Below are positions 11,839 through 22,834 of a DNA stretch of 64,000 nucleotides, in pieces. The stretch lies in assembly GCA_963675135.1 (NCBI GenBank), contig OY776130.1, forward strand, positions 32,232,001 through 32,296,000, given 5' to 3'. Made by a program: the position numbers and the translations under genes. The first letter of the stretch is position 1. Every line of letters begins with the position of its first letter. The DNA is from Galeopsis tetrahit (Eukaryota > Streptophyta > Magnoliopsida > Lamiales > Lamiaceae). The notes beneath the pieces were generated by a model. It did no database searches, was not told the origin of the DNA, and saw nothing but the letters and a program-made list of their open reading frames with translations.

Positions 11839-13467
11839 TGACTTGAACGAATGTTAGGCAATATATTTTGACTAACTACTTCCCCTCAAGCATAAGGGAT
11901 CGCAGTAGTATACACGTAAGTATTTCGACCAAGTAGTATCGAACCACGGGAGGTGGGCTAGTGCAATGGATCCCTAGAGTTGTGTGTTGTCATACCTAAT
12001 GTAGCTACGGTTTCAGGAGTTGGATGCAACACTAAAACTAAACAATAATTTAAAGACAATAAATTAAACTAAACACAATCATAATAAGTAAATTAACTAC
12101 TAACCAAGAAAACAAGACGATGAAAATTAAAAGAAAATAACAACTACGAATAAAATTCGAAGAAGTGCGAGTGTGAGAATGCTTCGGGTGTTCTCTACCT
12201 AGTGAAATCGAGTGGGATTGTTTATACCGTTTTTATGCTTCAATTTGGACTTGCTAAGAGCATCAAGATGCTAGGATAAAAAGCGTTTCCCTTCGGGTAC
12301 TATAGCCTTACGTCTAAGGTGTTCCCAAACCCGGTAATAAGATCTCTTCCTAATCCTCACCGATTACTCAAATAACTATTCAAGTAATTAATGTCTCCTA
12401 ATGGGGGTTCTAATACGATTAACTCTCTCTCGACTAATTAAAAGTATAATAAACACATTTGTATATCAACAACTCACACCCTAAATTTAAACATGTTCAT
12501 GTAACTCTCGTCTACGCTAAACATGCCTCAAAATACGGATTAATAGAAGCTAATACACAAAGCACCAATAAAATCCAATAAAAGAAGCAATAATCCAAAT
12601 ATCAACAATAATCAAAGCATAAACAATTTCAACACTAAATATTCACATAGTTTCAAACACCCAAAGCATAAAAAGCTTAGCCCATGGTGTTTGAGAAAAC
12701 ACACATTACTAACACAATAAGAGAAATTGAAATAGACATGAAATTTACCAAACAAAACTTAAATAAAAGAAAAATATCACCTTCAAGTCTTCTAATCCTT
12801 CAATTCCACAATCAAATAAAATACTCTATTAAATCTATCTAAGAAATAAAATAACAAGCTAAACTAATTCATTGAGTGGAGTGTGGAGGGGTAGGGTTTC
12901 CCCCGATGAGCTGCTCCATTTTCTCCGTCTTCCCTAATACTCCCCCCATTCTCTTTCTAATTCACTTCCTTTGGTATATATAGTCGCCTGCGTGATGTGG
13001 CCTCCAAGTAATATATACTATATATGGTAACTTTCCTAAATTAATTGTTTTAATTTCAGCAGCTTGCTTCCTCTTTGACAGCTGCCATAATTGGGCCAAT
13101 TCCATCAAGCTACATGGGCTGCTTGCTTTTTAATTTTTTCCTTACAACAATTATCAAATAGGCCCACTTGGTCCATTGCAATTCTCGTACTACTCAATTA
13201 AATGGGCCATCAATTAAATTGTTGACCCGAATAATCTTCAACTTCCATTTTTGCTCGACTCAATTCTCATTTCATTTCTTCAATTGACGTCACAAAATAA
13301 TCGAGGCGTGTTTCACTCCAAATATGCTCATTTTCCTATAAAAATAGCAAACAACACTCTTTCTCCAAATCAAGTGCAATTAGTCAATTTAGTGTAAATA
13401 ATGCAAGAAATCCTATCAAATTATGCGAAATAAACACATGAATTTCGAGCAATTTTCACACTAATCA
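11839..13467 (-). repeat. 5' LTR of the nested gypsy-like element
   Basis: 1629 bp, partner of 7145-8771. Followed on the plus strand by the CTCCT target duplication at 13468-13472. Confidence 0.93.
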
Positions 13468-13472
13468 CTCCT

Positions 13473-13866
13473 TACCCATTATGTAGGTTGATATATTGAC
13501 CTTTCCACTGGGTAGATCGAAGAGATCTCTAAGCACATCTCAAGTAATTTTTACTCTGTGTCCACCCATATAGCTTTCCACATAAGAACCCCTTAGCACC
13601 GCTTTCGAATAGAAAGCCAACACATCTTGCTCGTAGACGTTTGCTGGTGCTGCCTTTAGAAATTCATGAAGATTCAGGTTGATGCAGCGAAGGAGTATTT
13701 CCTTGTTTTCTACTGTGTGTTTGTCTTTGAAATACAGAGCATTCTCAGTAAAAACCTTGTCTTCTTTCGACCACTTTGCAGCATCAAGGTTTCCGCTGAT
13801 CTTGGTCTTCTCATCGTAGATTTCAATAACACCCATTCTGAGTTTTGTGTGAATGAAAGGAAGTGA
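13473..13866 (-). pseudogene. SIRE-like extra ORF, proximal half
   Basis: Minus-strand ORF 13836-13540 (98 codons), starting MGVIEIYDEKTKISGN and containing 'LNLHEFLKAAPANVYEQDV'. One in-frame TGA follows, after which the same frame stays open up to the CTCCT duplication at 13472 and continues at 7144. The insertion and one stop therefore separate a formerly continuous frame that includes 6786-7124. The product is not recognised beyond its position after pol. Confidence 0.55.
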
Positions 13867-14575
13867 TAAAAGAATAGAACGCTTTGATGAATGAATTTCA
13901 GAGCGAGGGGGTTATTGAGTAATCAAGAATTTTAAGAGAGAAAGGGTTTTGAAGAATGGCTTAAGGGTTAGTTATATACTGCAGAACTTTTCGAAAGAAA
14001 CTGTTTTGATCCAACGGTCAAGAATAGGTTGTAGGGGAGTAACAATCGAGACGAGCCCTTTCACCTTTCAGCCCATTAATTTGATTTTGCCGGCTTAATT
14101 TGCCATGTGTCGATTTCTGATTCGTTGGCAAAATTGTAATTGAGAGTAAATGACATCATTACCAAAAATAGCCGTTGTGACTAAATTTGATAATTACGGT
14201 AATTTCAATCAATTAAGGCTGTTTTTATATAAGTAACACACATTCCTTATATAGCTTTTTTCCCAAAATTACATTCAGAAATAAATCTAGAATGAATCGT
14301 ATAAATCTAATCTTCAAGCTTGTTGAATAGGCGTGATCTGATCAGCAGAGTAAGTCTTCTGATTTGCTTGAAAAGTCTGCTGATCATCTGAGTTGGTCGC
14401 ATGATCAGCTGAGTAAATTTTATGAGTAACTGAGTAAATCTTCTGGGTAGATTATGTAATCCTTCTGGGTAGATTAAGCCTCCTGGTTTGATGGATCTTT
14501 CTTTAATTCCCCCTTAACCATGTGGAACCTTCTTAGCCATATGAAGCTGGTTAGTCTAGATGATATTCCACTGGC

Positions 14576-15008
14576 TTAATTTGTCTTTTTCATTAGATGG
14601 GTTGTAGCATCTAATGTGCTCTTGTTGAATTTCTTCGCCTCGACTTCCTCTCTTGTAGGAGGGAGAAGATTGAAAGGTGCTTCAATGGAGCATGTGAGAA
14701 AAGATAGAAGACAGGTCTTCTTGATATGTTTTGACAAGGTATTCTTTGGGAAAGAGCTCTCCATGTTGAACTTCCCCCTGGAGAAGAAGCTCTGCTTGCT
14801 TAATACCTTGTCCTTTGCATCTCTTCTTTCTTTTCTTTTCAACGGAACCTTCTCTACTTTCTTTTCTTTTCAGAGCATACATATGTTGGATAACCCAAGT
14901 ATGCTTTGCTGCATTATCTCCATCTGCTGGACAAATTTTCATCACCTTCACCCATGACCTTGGTTGAGGAATGATGTCCATCCCATCTTTCCTTGCAACT
15001 CTCTCCAT
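14576..15008 (-). pseudogene. Coding-like segment between RNase H and the extra ORF
   Basis: Two overlapping minus-strand frames (15008-14682 and 14842-14576) look like one reading frame with a shift near 14800. The first part contains 'IPQPRSWVKVMKICPADGD' and a Lys/Arg-rich tract; the second contains 'EAPFNLLPPTREEVEAKKFN'. It belongs to the post-pol region of the SIRE-like element. I do not recognise a domain. The stretches 13867-14575 and 15009-15690 hold no further ORF that I trust. Confidence 0.4.
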
Positions 15009-15689
15009 TCCTGAAAGAACAATTAAATGTTAGAAGTGTGTTTCTTCATGTGGTCTCATGAATACCTCCTTTTATAGGGGTAGAGATGAGATAGTGGGAA
15101 AAAGACGACAAGAATTATGAGTTGATAGATCTGAGTTTCTGAATAGGTTACTTCTTAAGATCAACAATGAGATTCTTGATCTAAGGGTTCATATTAAAAG
15201 AGTCTCAGACTTTATCTATGGAATGCAGAAATTATAATTTTAAGCATGAGTTATTTGGAGTTCGTACTCAATCTGTATACTGTTTAGTCGGTTAAGTCGG
15301 TGTATTAATCCAACCTAGTGTTTCTCAATAGTATACTGTATATATGTATAGAGATAGACTATTTTATAAAGAATATTCTATCATTATACATATGTATACA
15401 TTATTTAAATACATTCTTCAACTAACTTTGTTCAAATTTCTTGGATATATGAATACTATCAAAAGCAGATAAATAGAGTGTTTTTATCAAGGATTCTTAA
15501 GGTATCATGGATTCCCCCTTGATTTAATAGCTCTATGTTTTTCCCTCAGCTTTATTTGTCTTCATTGGGAATTACTTACCTGATGATGAGGGTGTCTATT
15601 CACCTCATCTGATTATTTCCTTCCTAGTCTGCTGTAGTTGGATCAACTGAGGTTTTCTCAGCTGACTTCGGTTCTTCATGGGGATGGAT

Positions 15690-16500
15690 CAAGTAGTCCT
15701 AGGCTATAACATAGGCTCTTGAATCTCTCTTCAGCTAGGGGCTTAGTCAAGATATCTGCTCTTTGGATATCTGTGTGAATTTTCTCCATCTTGATGTCCT
15801 TCTTTTCAAGATGATCTCTTATGAAGTGGTGTCGAATATCGACATGCTTGCATCTTGTGTGGAGGACTGGATTTTGAGTAATGGCTATGGCACAGCTGCT
15901 ATCACAGTAGATAGGACTTCTCTTGCTTCTACATTGTAGTATTTTAGTTGTTGGACCAGCCAGAGTAGCTGACTACAACAACTTCGAGCTGCCATATATT
16001 CGGCTTCAGTGGTGGAGGTTGCAACTGATGTTTGCTTCTTTGAAAACCAAGATATCAACTTGTTGCCTAGAAATTGACAGGTTCCTGATGTGGATTTCCT
16101 ATCTATTCTGCATCCACCATAGTCAGAGTCAGAATATCCACTCAATTCTAGATTGTCATCAGCAGGGTACCACAGTCCTAAGTTGACTGTTCCCTTTAGA
16201 TATTTGAGGATTTTCCTTACTGCTTCTAGATGACTTTGCTTTGGGTTGGCTTGAAATCTGGCACATACTCCTACATCAAAAGTTATGTCTGGTCTGGTGG
16301 TTGTAAGGTATAGAAGAGATCCAATAAGTGCTCTATATTCATATTGGTCGACTGCTTTTCCGGACTCATCCGGTTCCATTTTGAATGAGGTCATCATTGG
16401 AATTCTTGCAGTCTTGCTTTGTTGAGCTTTGAATCTTTCCAATAGGCTTTTGGTATATTTGGATTGGTTTATGAAGATCCCTTCTGGACTCTACTTTACT
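15690..16500 (-). pseudogene. Copia RNase H domain
   Basis: ORF 16442-15885 contains 'RPDITFDVGVCARFQANP', 'SGYSDSDYGGCRIDRKST' and 'SWFSKKQTSVATSTTEAEYM', the standard copia RNase H sequence with catalytic Asp and Glu positions retained. After a frameshift near 15885-15900 the C-terminal block (residues like 'KHVDIRHHFIRDHLEKKDI' and 'DILTKPLAEERFKSL') is readable down to about 15690. A stop lies near 16490, between this piece and the RT piece. Confidence 0.9.
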
Positions 16501-16542
16501 TGGAGTCCTAGAAAGTAATTCATTTCACCTATCATGCTCATT

Positions 16543-17172
16543 TCAAACTTTCCTTGCATTAGTTTTAGAGAACTTATTGCACATCTCTTGATTGGGTGAT
16601 CCAAATATAATATCATCTACATATATTTGCACCATTAGGATATCATCTCCTTCTTGTATTCTGAATAAAGTTCTATCCACTTTGCCTTTAGTATACCCAT
16701 TGTCAAGAAGAAACTGTGATAATGTGTCATACCACGCTCTTGGGGCTTGCTTTAGACCATAGAGGGCCTTTTTCAGACGATATACTTGATCTCCCTTTTC
16801 AAAGCCTGGGGGCTGCTCTACATATACTTCTTCTACCAAAATTCCATTTAGGAAGGCACTTTTGACGTCCATTTGATATACTTTAAAGCCCATATATGAT
16901 GCATAGGCTAGAAATAGTCTGATGGCTTCTAGTCTGGCGACTGGAGCGAAGGTTTCATCGTAGTCAATGCCTTCAGATTGTGAGTAACCTTTTGCAACTA
17001 ATCTTGCCTTATTTCTGGTTATCACATCGTTCTCGTCCTTTTTGTTCTTGAACACCCACTTAGTTCCTACTACATTGTGGTGTTTATGACGATCTACTAG
17101 TTCCCACACTTCATTGCGTTCGAATTGATTCAATTCTTCTTGCATGGCAGTGATCCAGTTGCTATCCTTCAT
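16543..17172 (-). pseudogene. Copia reverse transcriptase
   Basis: ORF of 209 residues with 'VVGTKWVFKNKKDENDV', 'ARLVAKGYSQSEGIDYDETF', 'YQMDVKSAFLNGILVEEVYV' and the catalytic YVDDIIFGSPNQ. These blocks match the RVT_2 family and closely resemble SIRE-lineage elements. The frame is closed by a frameshift near 16560. An in-frame TAA at about 17173-17175 separates it from the integrase ORF. Confidence 0.93.
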
Positions 17173-17175
17173 TGC

Positions 17176-18597
17176 TTATTCTATATCAGCTGGTTCAGTG
17201 TTGGACAGAAAGGCACACCAGCAGAACATAGAGGTCTGGGGATTCTGATTCAATTGTCTTCTGGTCTTGACACCTGAGTCTACTCCTCCTAAGATGAGGT
17301 TTGATGGATGATTGGATTTCCATGTATTCCTCACAGGTGTGTTTGCACTAGATGAGTTAGGATTCTCATCGGCTCTAGTGTTGTCAGAAGAGTTGACTGG
17401 ATTTGCTCGATTGTCATCTGTGTCTTGAGTGTCGAAGAGATCATTCCCCCTTGTATTGGGAATTGGTGCATCTGGATTTTGATATGTTTGTTCGACTTGA
17501 GTTTGTGATCTAGTGACAGGTCTATGAGGTTTATCTTCTTCTGGATCTTCAGAGAATGGTTCATCAACTTCGATAAACTCTTCTGGTTTAGAGTTGATCA
17601 CTAGTTTTCTCATATTTTCTGCAGCCGAGTCTGTGTTGACTGCATTCTTTTCACAAGATTCATCAAACACAACATGAGGTGTTTCTTCCACATGAAGGGT
17701 TCGTTTGTTAAATACTCTAAATGCTTTGCTAGTTGAGGAGTATCCTAAGAATATCCCCTCATCTGCTTTGGCATCGAAAGCATTCAACTTACTCTTCCCA
17801 TTGTTGTGAATAAAACACTTACATCCAAATATATGAAAGTAAGATACCCTAGGTTTTCTACCTTTCCATAGTTCATATGGGGTTTTCTCATGAATTTTGT
17901 GAATACCTGACCTATTTTGGGTATGGCATGCTGTATTGATGGCTTCTGCCCATAGTTTCTTGGGGGTGGAGAACTCAGCTAGAAGAGTTCTTGTAGCTTC
18001 TTTAAGTGTTCTGACTCTTCTTTCTACTACACCATTCTGTTGTGGTGTTCTTGCTTCACTTGTTTCATGCTGAATACCATTAGAAGTACAATAGGCAATA
18101 ATATAAGAGTTAATAAATTCTGTGCCTTTGTCACTTCTAATTTTCACAATAGGTTCTCCCTTTTCTATTTGGATCCTCTTTAGCAATTCAGGAAGCTTTT
18201 GCTGAGTTTCACTCTTCTTGTATAGAAAGATAACCCAAGTGCACTTGGAGTAATCATCTACTACAATTAGAGTGTACTTTCTTCCTGTCAGAGTTGTTGG
18301 AGTGATTGGTCCGAAGAGATCTATATGAAGTAATTCTAGAACTCTGCTGGTTGATGTAGTCTTCTTGGTTTTGAAGGAAACCTTTGTTTGCTTTCCTTGT
18401 TGACATGCATCACATACATGATCTTTACAGTAGAGTTCATTTGGCAGACCATCAACTAAGGATTCCCTTGCTAGCTTGTTTAAAGTCTTAAAGTTCAAGT
18501 GGCTAAGACGTTTGTGCCATAGCCAGCTGATATCTTTAGGGCTTTTTACAAGCAGACAGGTATCCTTAGGACAGCTGTTCCAATTTGTAAGATACAT
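17176..18597 (-). pseudogene. Copia GAG-pre-integrase and integrase
   Basis: 473 residues. Near the N-terminus is an HHCC zinc site (WHKRLSHLNF ... CDACQQGKQTK). The catalytic core follows, with Asp in 'LHIDLFGPITP', Asp in 'KIRSDKGTEF' and Glu in 'QQNGVVERR'. 'FHIFGCKCFIHN' and 'DEGIFLGYSSTSKAFRVFN' form the usual copia block after the core, and an acidic linker leads to RT. It is open throughout, but isolated from protease and RT by in-frame stops (TGA near 18613; TAA near 17173). Confidence 0.93.
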
Positions 18598-18612
18598 ACT
18601 ACCTTTTCTAGA

Positions 18613-18960
18613 TCATGTTAGAAGAGTTTGTTTTATTCGTTTATCACTTACGTGACAATTATCTTTAGAAAACTTTACCGAATATCCAGTGTCACAAAAA
18701 TGAGATACTGACAGTAAATTGAACTTCAAACCTTCTACATATGATACATCATGTACCTCAATGTCACCATTCTTTAAGGTGGCATATCCTTTTGTGTTAC
18801 CGTGCGCGTTATCACCAAAGAAGACTTTTGGACCTTTCTTTTCTGTGTAGTTGGTCAGTAGGGTTTTGGTTCCAGTCATGTGAGATGAACATCCGCTGTC
18901 TATGTACCAAGTTTCTCCTGCTTGACCACCTTTTCTGTATAGGTCCCTTCTTTCCCGCAA
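18613..18960 (-). pseudogene. Copia aspartic protease
   Basis: Contains 'TWYIDSGCSSHMTGTK', the copia protease active site (D-S-G), and 'NLLSVSHFCDTGYSVKF', the usual end of the domain. The frame is the same as that of gag and integrase; in-frame stops at 18967-18969 and 18613-18615 interrupt what was probably one polyprotein. Confidence 0.9.
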
Positions 18961-18966
18961 TATAGA

Positions 18967-20663
18967 TTAGATTTTAGGTACCCATTTTGTCTTGGGTCCT
19001 TGGGTGTTAGTAGTACCCTTGGGAACCCACATATACATTGGTCTTTTGAATAACCTTGAGCATTTGAGTTGTCTCCCTCGGGCATCACAGAACCAAATCT
19101 TACCAGCCGACACCTTAGCATGGTTTGATTTGTTATTTGTGTCAGCTAGGTAACTGTCAGATGATTTCCTCTTATAAGAGTGAGTATGAATTATCTTCTG
19201 ACTAGTTACATTCGGCTTGGGTGCATTAGCTGACCGATGTACACGATTATACGGACCATACTCTTCTGTTCTCACAATATCATAGGAGATAGGAGGTGCA
19301 AAGAGAACAGATTTGTTTGAATATGATTTCTTCTTCTTGGCTGGAGCAGCATACAGCTGAGACTGTCTCAAGCGAGATGGTCTAGGTTGTTTGTTGCTCA
19401 TTTATACTTGCTTTGACGCACTCAGCTGAGTTGAACCCAGATGAGGTCGCCTCTGTTGTCCATGCTTAGGGTTAACTTGTCTTTTACCATTTTTGGTGTT
19501 GGGATAGTTAACTTTAGCTGGTACAGATGCCTTTTGATCCATATTAGGTTCATTGTGTTTAGAACACTCACCAGTTTCATGTAATCGAGTAGTACACTGG
19601 TTAGGTGTACTGCCCTCAGCTGGAGAAGATGTTGATGGGTTAAATTCAAAACCAAAACCCATCTTGTTGTCATTTGATCTATAATATTCAGAGATGTTTT
19701 CAATAGTAGCAGAGGCTTTATTGAACTCTGATATCTTTTGATCGAGGTTTTCCTTCTCCTTTTCTAAGAGCTCTTTTGCTTGGAAAAGATCATCGAACTT
19801 AGATTGTAGTGAACGGAATTCCTTGGTTTCTAGGGCTTGACTTTTTAGCATCCCCTCATACAACTGAGTTATTGTGGTGTTCTCTTCTTTAAGAAGTTCC
19901 ACTTCTTTATTTAGTTTTTCATTCATTGTTAGTAACTCAGGGGTGTTATCAAACTTGGCCTTTTTCAACCTATCAATTTCTTTCCTTAGATCTTTGTTCT
20001 CTTCTTCCACTTCTATAAAGGCTCTAGTTGCGATATCGAGATCACCTTTTACTTCCTCCAAGGATTGGTAATAGGTGTTTTCGAATTCGCCTACAGATGA
20101 GTTTGCATCATCTGTGTGTGAAGAGACATGTAAATGATAAGTTGATGTATATGAGTTTACCTCGATTTCAGCTATGGCCATCATAGCTACATCATCTGAG
20201 TCATCATTTGAGAAGAGTCCAGAGTTAGGTGATGATGGGAGATCATCACTTTGGTACTCAGATTCTTCAATCACCATAGCTTGTCTATCTGAGTTTCTTT
20301 TGTCTCTTCTTGTCTTTCTTTCTTCTTTATCTTCTGAACTCAGATCTGGACATTCATAGACATAGTGTCCAGGTTTGTGACAATTGAAGCATGTACCTAA
20401 TTTCTGACTTGAACTACTTCTTCTGGGAGTTGTTGCATCTCTTCTCCTGTAGCTTCGACTATCAGATGACTCCTTATCCTTTCTAGGATACCTTTCTGGA
20501 GTCCTTTCCCTTGACTCTCTAGAGGATGATCCAGCTCGTTTATCTTTGTAATTTCTGTAGAATTTTCTATACTTGCTGTTTAGTGTATTCATCCTCTCGA
20601 ATCTCTTGATCATAAGAGCCATTTGTTCTTTTAGGCTCATATCTGATCCTCCTATTTCATCTG
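18967..20663 (-). pseudogene. Copia gag, C-terminal part with zinc knuckle
   Basis: ORF 20640-19402 starts with the frame that continues across the solo LTR. It contains 'NTLNSKYRKFYRNYKDKR', an Arg/Ser-rich tract, the CCHC knuckle CFNCHKPGHYVYEC and a long coiled coil (roughly 20060-19700). After an in-frame TAA the same frame goes on through 19401-18967, a basic linker toward protease. The long coiled coil after the knuckle is typical of SIRE-lineage gag proteins. Confidence 0.9.
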
Positions 20664-20666
20664 TGT

Positions 20667-21928
20667 TGTAGGTCCCGAAAGTTGAGTTAATATCGAGGGA
20701 AGCTAAAGAAAATGTCTAGAGGGGGGTGAATAGACTTTTCTAAAATCTTTCGATATATCATAATACAGTATGCGGAATACGAAATTAACAATGAGCCCAA
20801 TACAAGTTTATACTCAACTTATCAAATTCGAGAACTCTGTTCTATACTCAACTTGTCTTGTTCAGTTATGTGTGTAATCAATTAAGCAATTAAACAAAAC
20901 AGTAAAGTAAACAACACAAACAATTTATAGTGGTTCGACAACTTGTCTACATCCACTCTCACAACCCAGTTGTGATGTTTCCACTAAACTCTTCCAATCG
21001 AGTACAAAGTGAGTATTCCTGTGATTTTGAGTCCCAAGAAGAAGACTTAGATCTTCTAAGACTATACCACCAGATATGTCTATGATCTAACTAGAAATTT
21101 AACAAGTATCTAGCAACTTGATAAAAATAACAAAAACTAAAACTTATTCAGTCGCAGTCTTCCGGATTCTTCACTTCACTTCTGACTTGCTTTCTGAACT
21201 TCAATGAACTCTGTGAGTAATCTTTAGTATGTATCAGTAATCTCAGTATCAGTAGTCTCAAATCAATAACCACCATGAAGTATTTATAGACTTCTGAAAT
21301 CAAGAACTAAGTTAGTTGTAACCAACTCTTCTTGAAAACTAACTTTTAACTTAATCTTCTTATCCATCCACGCGTTTCTTGTTAAGTAGCTATTTCCATA
21401 ACTAACTTTTTCATCCTTATCTTTACACGCGCTTCACTTAGACTTTACTTCAAGTTGACTCGTCTTGTGTAGTCTGGTATGCACTGGTCTTGTAGTCCAC
21501 CTGTCTTGTGTAGTAGACTTCAACTCTTCTTCTTCAGTCTTCATGTGCAATCTTCAATAGTAAACTATCCTATCCTAATAAGACTATTACATTACTTTAA
21601 GCTTATGATTCAGCTTAGTCAACTTATAATCTATACAATCAATCTATCTATTACAGTTTAAAATCATGAGCTCTATACAACAATTATTCATAGCTCAACA
21701 ATAATCATATACAAATAGCACATATGAAGTACTTATAAATCGTACTTATCTTTTAATAAGAAAACAATACTTATCTTTTCATGTAAACTCTACTGATCTG
21801 TTCAAGATGACTTCAACTCAACTAGACTAGATTAGTCAACACTTAGAAAATATTCAAACTATTTTTGGCTTATCAAAACTTCATCTTTCATCAATATGTA
21901 GGACTTGTCTAGGATTCATATCCCAACA
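20667..21928 (-). mobile_element. Solo LTR of a related SIRE-like element inside gag
   Basis: 1262 bp beginning TGTAGGTCCC and ending CCCAACA, flanked by perfect duplications TGTGT (20662-20666 and 21929-21933). It shares the TCTAGAGGGG..GTGAATAGAC box and the TTTATAGTGGTTCG block with the other SIRE-type LTRs here but is clearly a different subfamily. No internal region remains, so it was left by recombination between the two LTRs. If the LTR and one TGTGT are ignored, the gag frame is the same on both sides. Confidence 0.93.
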
Positions 21929-21933
21929 TGTGT

Positions 21934-22705
21934 TTAGGGGGGTTTTGCCCGATGAGGTGCTTGCAACTCTTGTACTTGTAGATGCCTTGAAGGCTACGGT
22001 CTTAGTGGTGGGTGGTGTTGAAGTTTGCTCTTCATTTTCTGAATTTTCTTCTCTCTCTAAGTCATACTCATGAGCTTTAAGGTTCTGGAACAAGGTCTGA
22101 GTTGTCCAGTTCTTGATGTCTTGAGTATCTTTGATGATGGTCTTCTTGAGTTTCCATTTCTTTGTTAGAGAGTCCAGCACCTTTAGATTTTTCTCTCTAT
22201 TTGTGTATTTCTTGCCAAGAGACTCAATCTCATTTATGATCTTGGTGAACCTATTATCCAGCTGATCAATGCTCTCTTCTGATTGCATCTTGAAGTGTTC
22301 AAACTTCTTGACTGTCGTTGACAGTTTGCTTTCTTTGACCAACTCTGTTCCTTCACATAGGAGTGCCAGGGCATCCCACATTTCTTTGGCTGTATCACAA
22401 TTGAGTACTTTTCCTATATACTCATTGGGAAGAGTTTGCATAATGTAATCTTGAGCAATGCTGTCAAGATTTGCTTGCTTCATCTCTTCTGGAGTGAGGT
22501 CTTTCTTAGGCTTGGGAGCAAGTTCTCCAACTGGGATCTCAGGATCACCATTTGCAGTGTTGACCGTCATGATTGTAATTGGACCTTCTGTGATCACGGA
22601 CCACATCTTGTAGTGAACTGAGGTGAGGTTCTTCTTCATCCTTATCTTCCAATAGTCATAGTCTTCTACTGAGAACTTAGGAAGTTTACGCATGTTAGCA
22701 CTCAT
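21934..22705 (-). pseudogene. Copia gag, N-terminal part
   Basis: Starts MSANMRKLPKFSVEDYDYWK at 22705, 116 bp after the primer site. It contains the UBN2/retrotran_gag block 'DALALLCEGTELVKESKLST', 'SIDQLDNRFTKIINEIESLG' and 'VLDSLTKKWKLKKTIIKDTQ'. The frame runs into the solo LTR at 21928. Intact up to that point. Confidence 0.9.
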
Positions 22706-22820
22706 GCTGTATGAGTTTTCAAAAGCAGGTTTTTCAAAAGATAGATCTGTTCAAGAGGACTACAGAAAGACTCCCTCAAGTCTTCTGATAATCTAGAGAC
22801 AGTAGTCCGTTAGAACCACT

Positions 22821-22832
22821 ACTCTGATACCA
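22821..22832 (-). other. Primer binding site complementary to initiator tRNA-Met
   Basis: On the minus strand TGGTATCAGAGT lies two bases after the end of the 5' LTR; the first 11 bases match the complement of the tRNA-iMet 3' end, the standard primer of plant copia elements. Confidence 0.93.
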
Positions 22833-22834
22833 CT

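Larger units (their letters stand above)
7145..13467 (-). mobile_element. Non-autonomous Ty3/gypsy-like LTR retrotransposon (LARD-like) nested in the SIRE element
   Basis: Two near-identical LTRs (7145-8771 and 11839-13467) begin TGACTTG and end TAATCA. The element is flanked by perfect 5-bp duplications CTCCT (7140-7144 and 13468-13472). A tRNA-Asp-type primer site and a polypurine tract lie at the inner LTR borders and set its orientation to minus. The 3.07-kb interior has no protease, RT, RNase H or integrase; its one long ORF (10482-11369) is unrecognised. It must have been mobilised by enzymes of another element. The LTRs differ by few bases, so the insertion is young relative to the host copia element. 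Confidence 0.93.
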
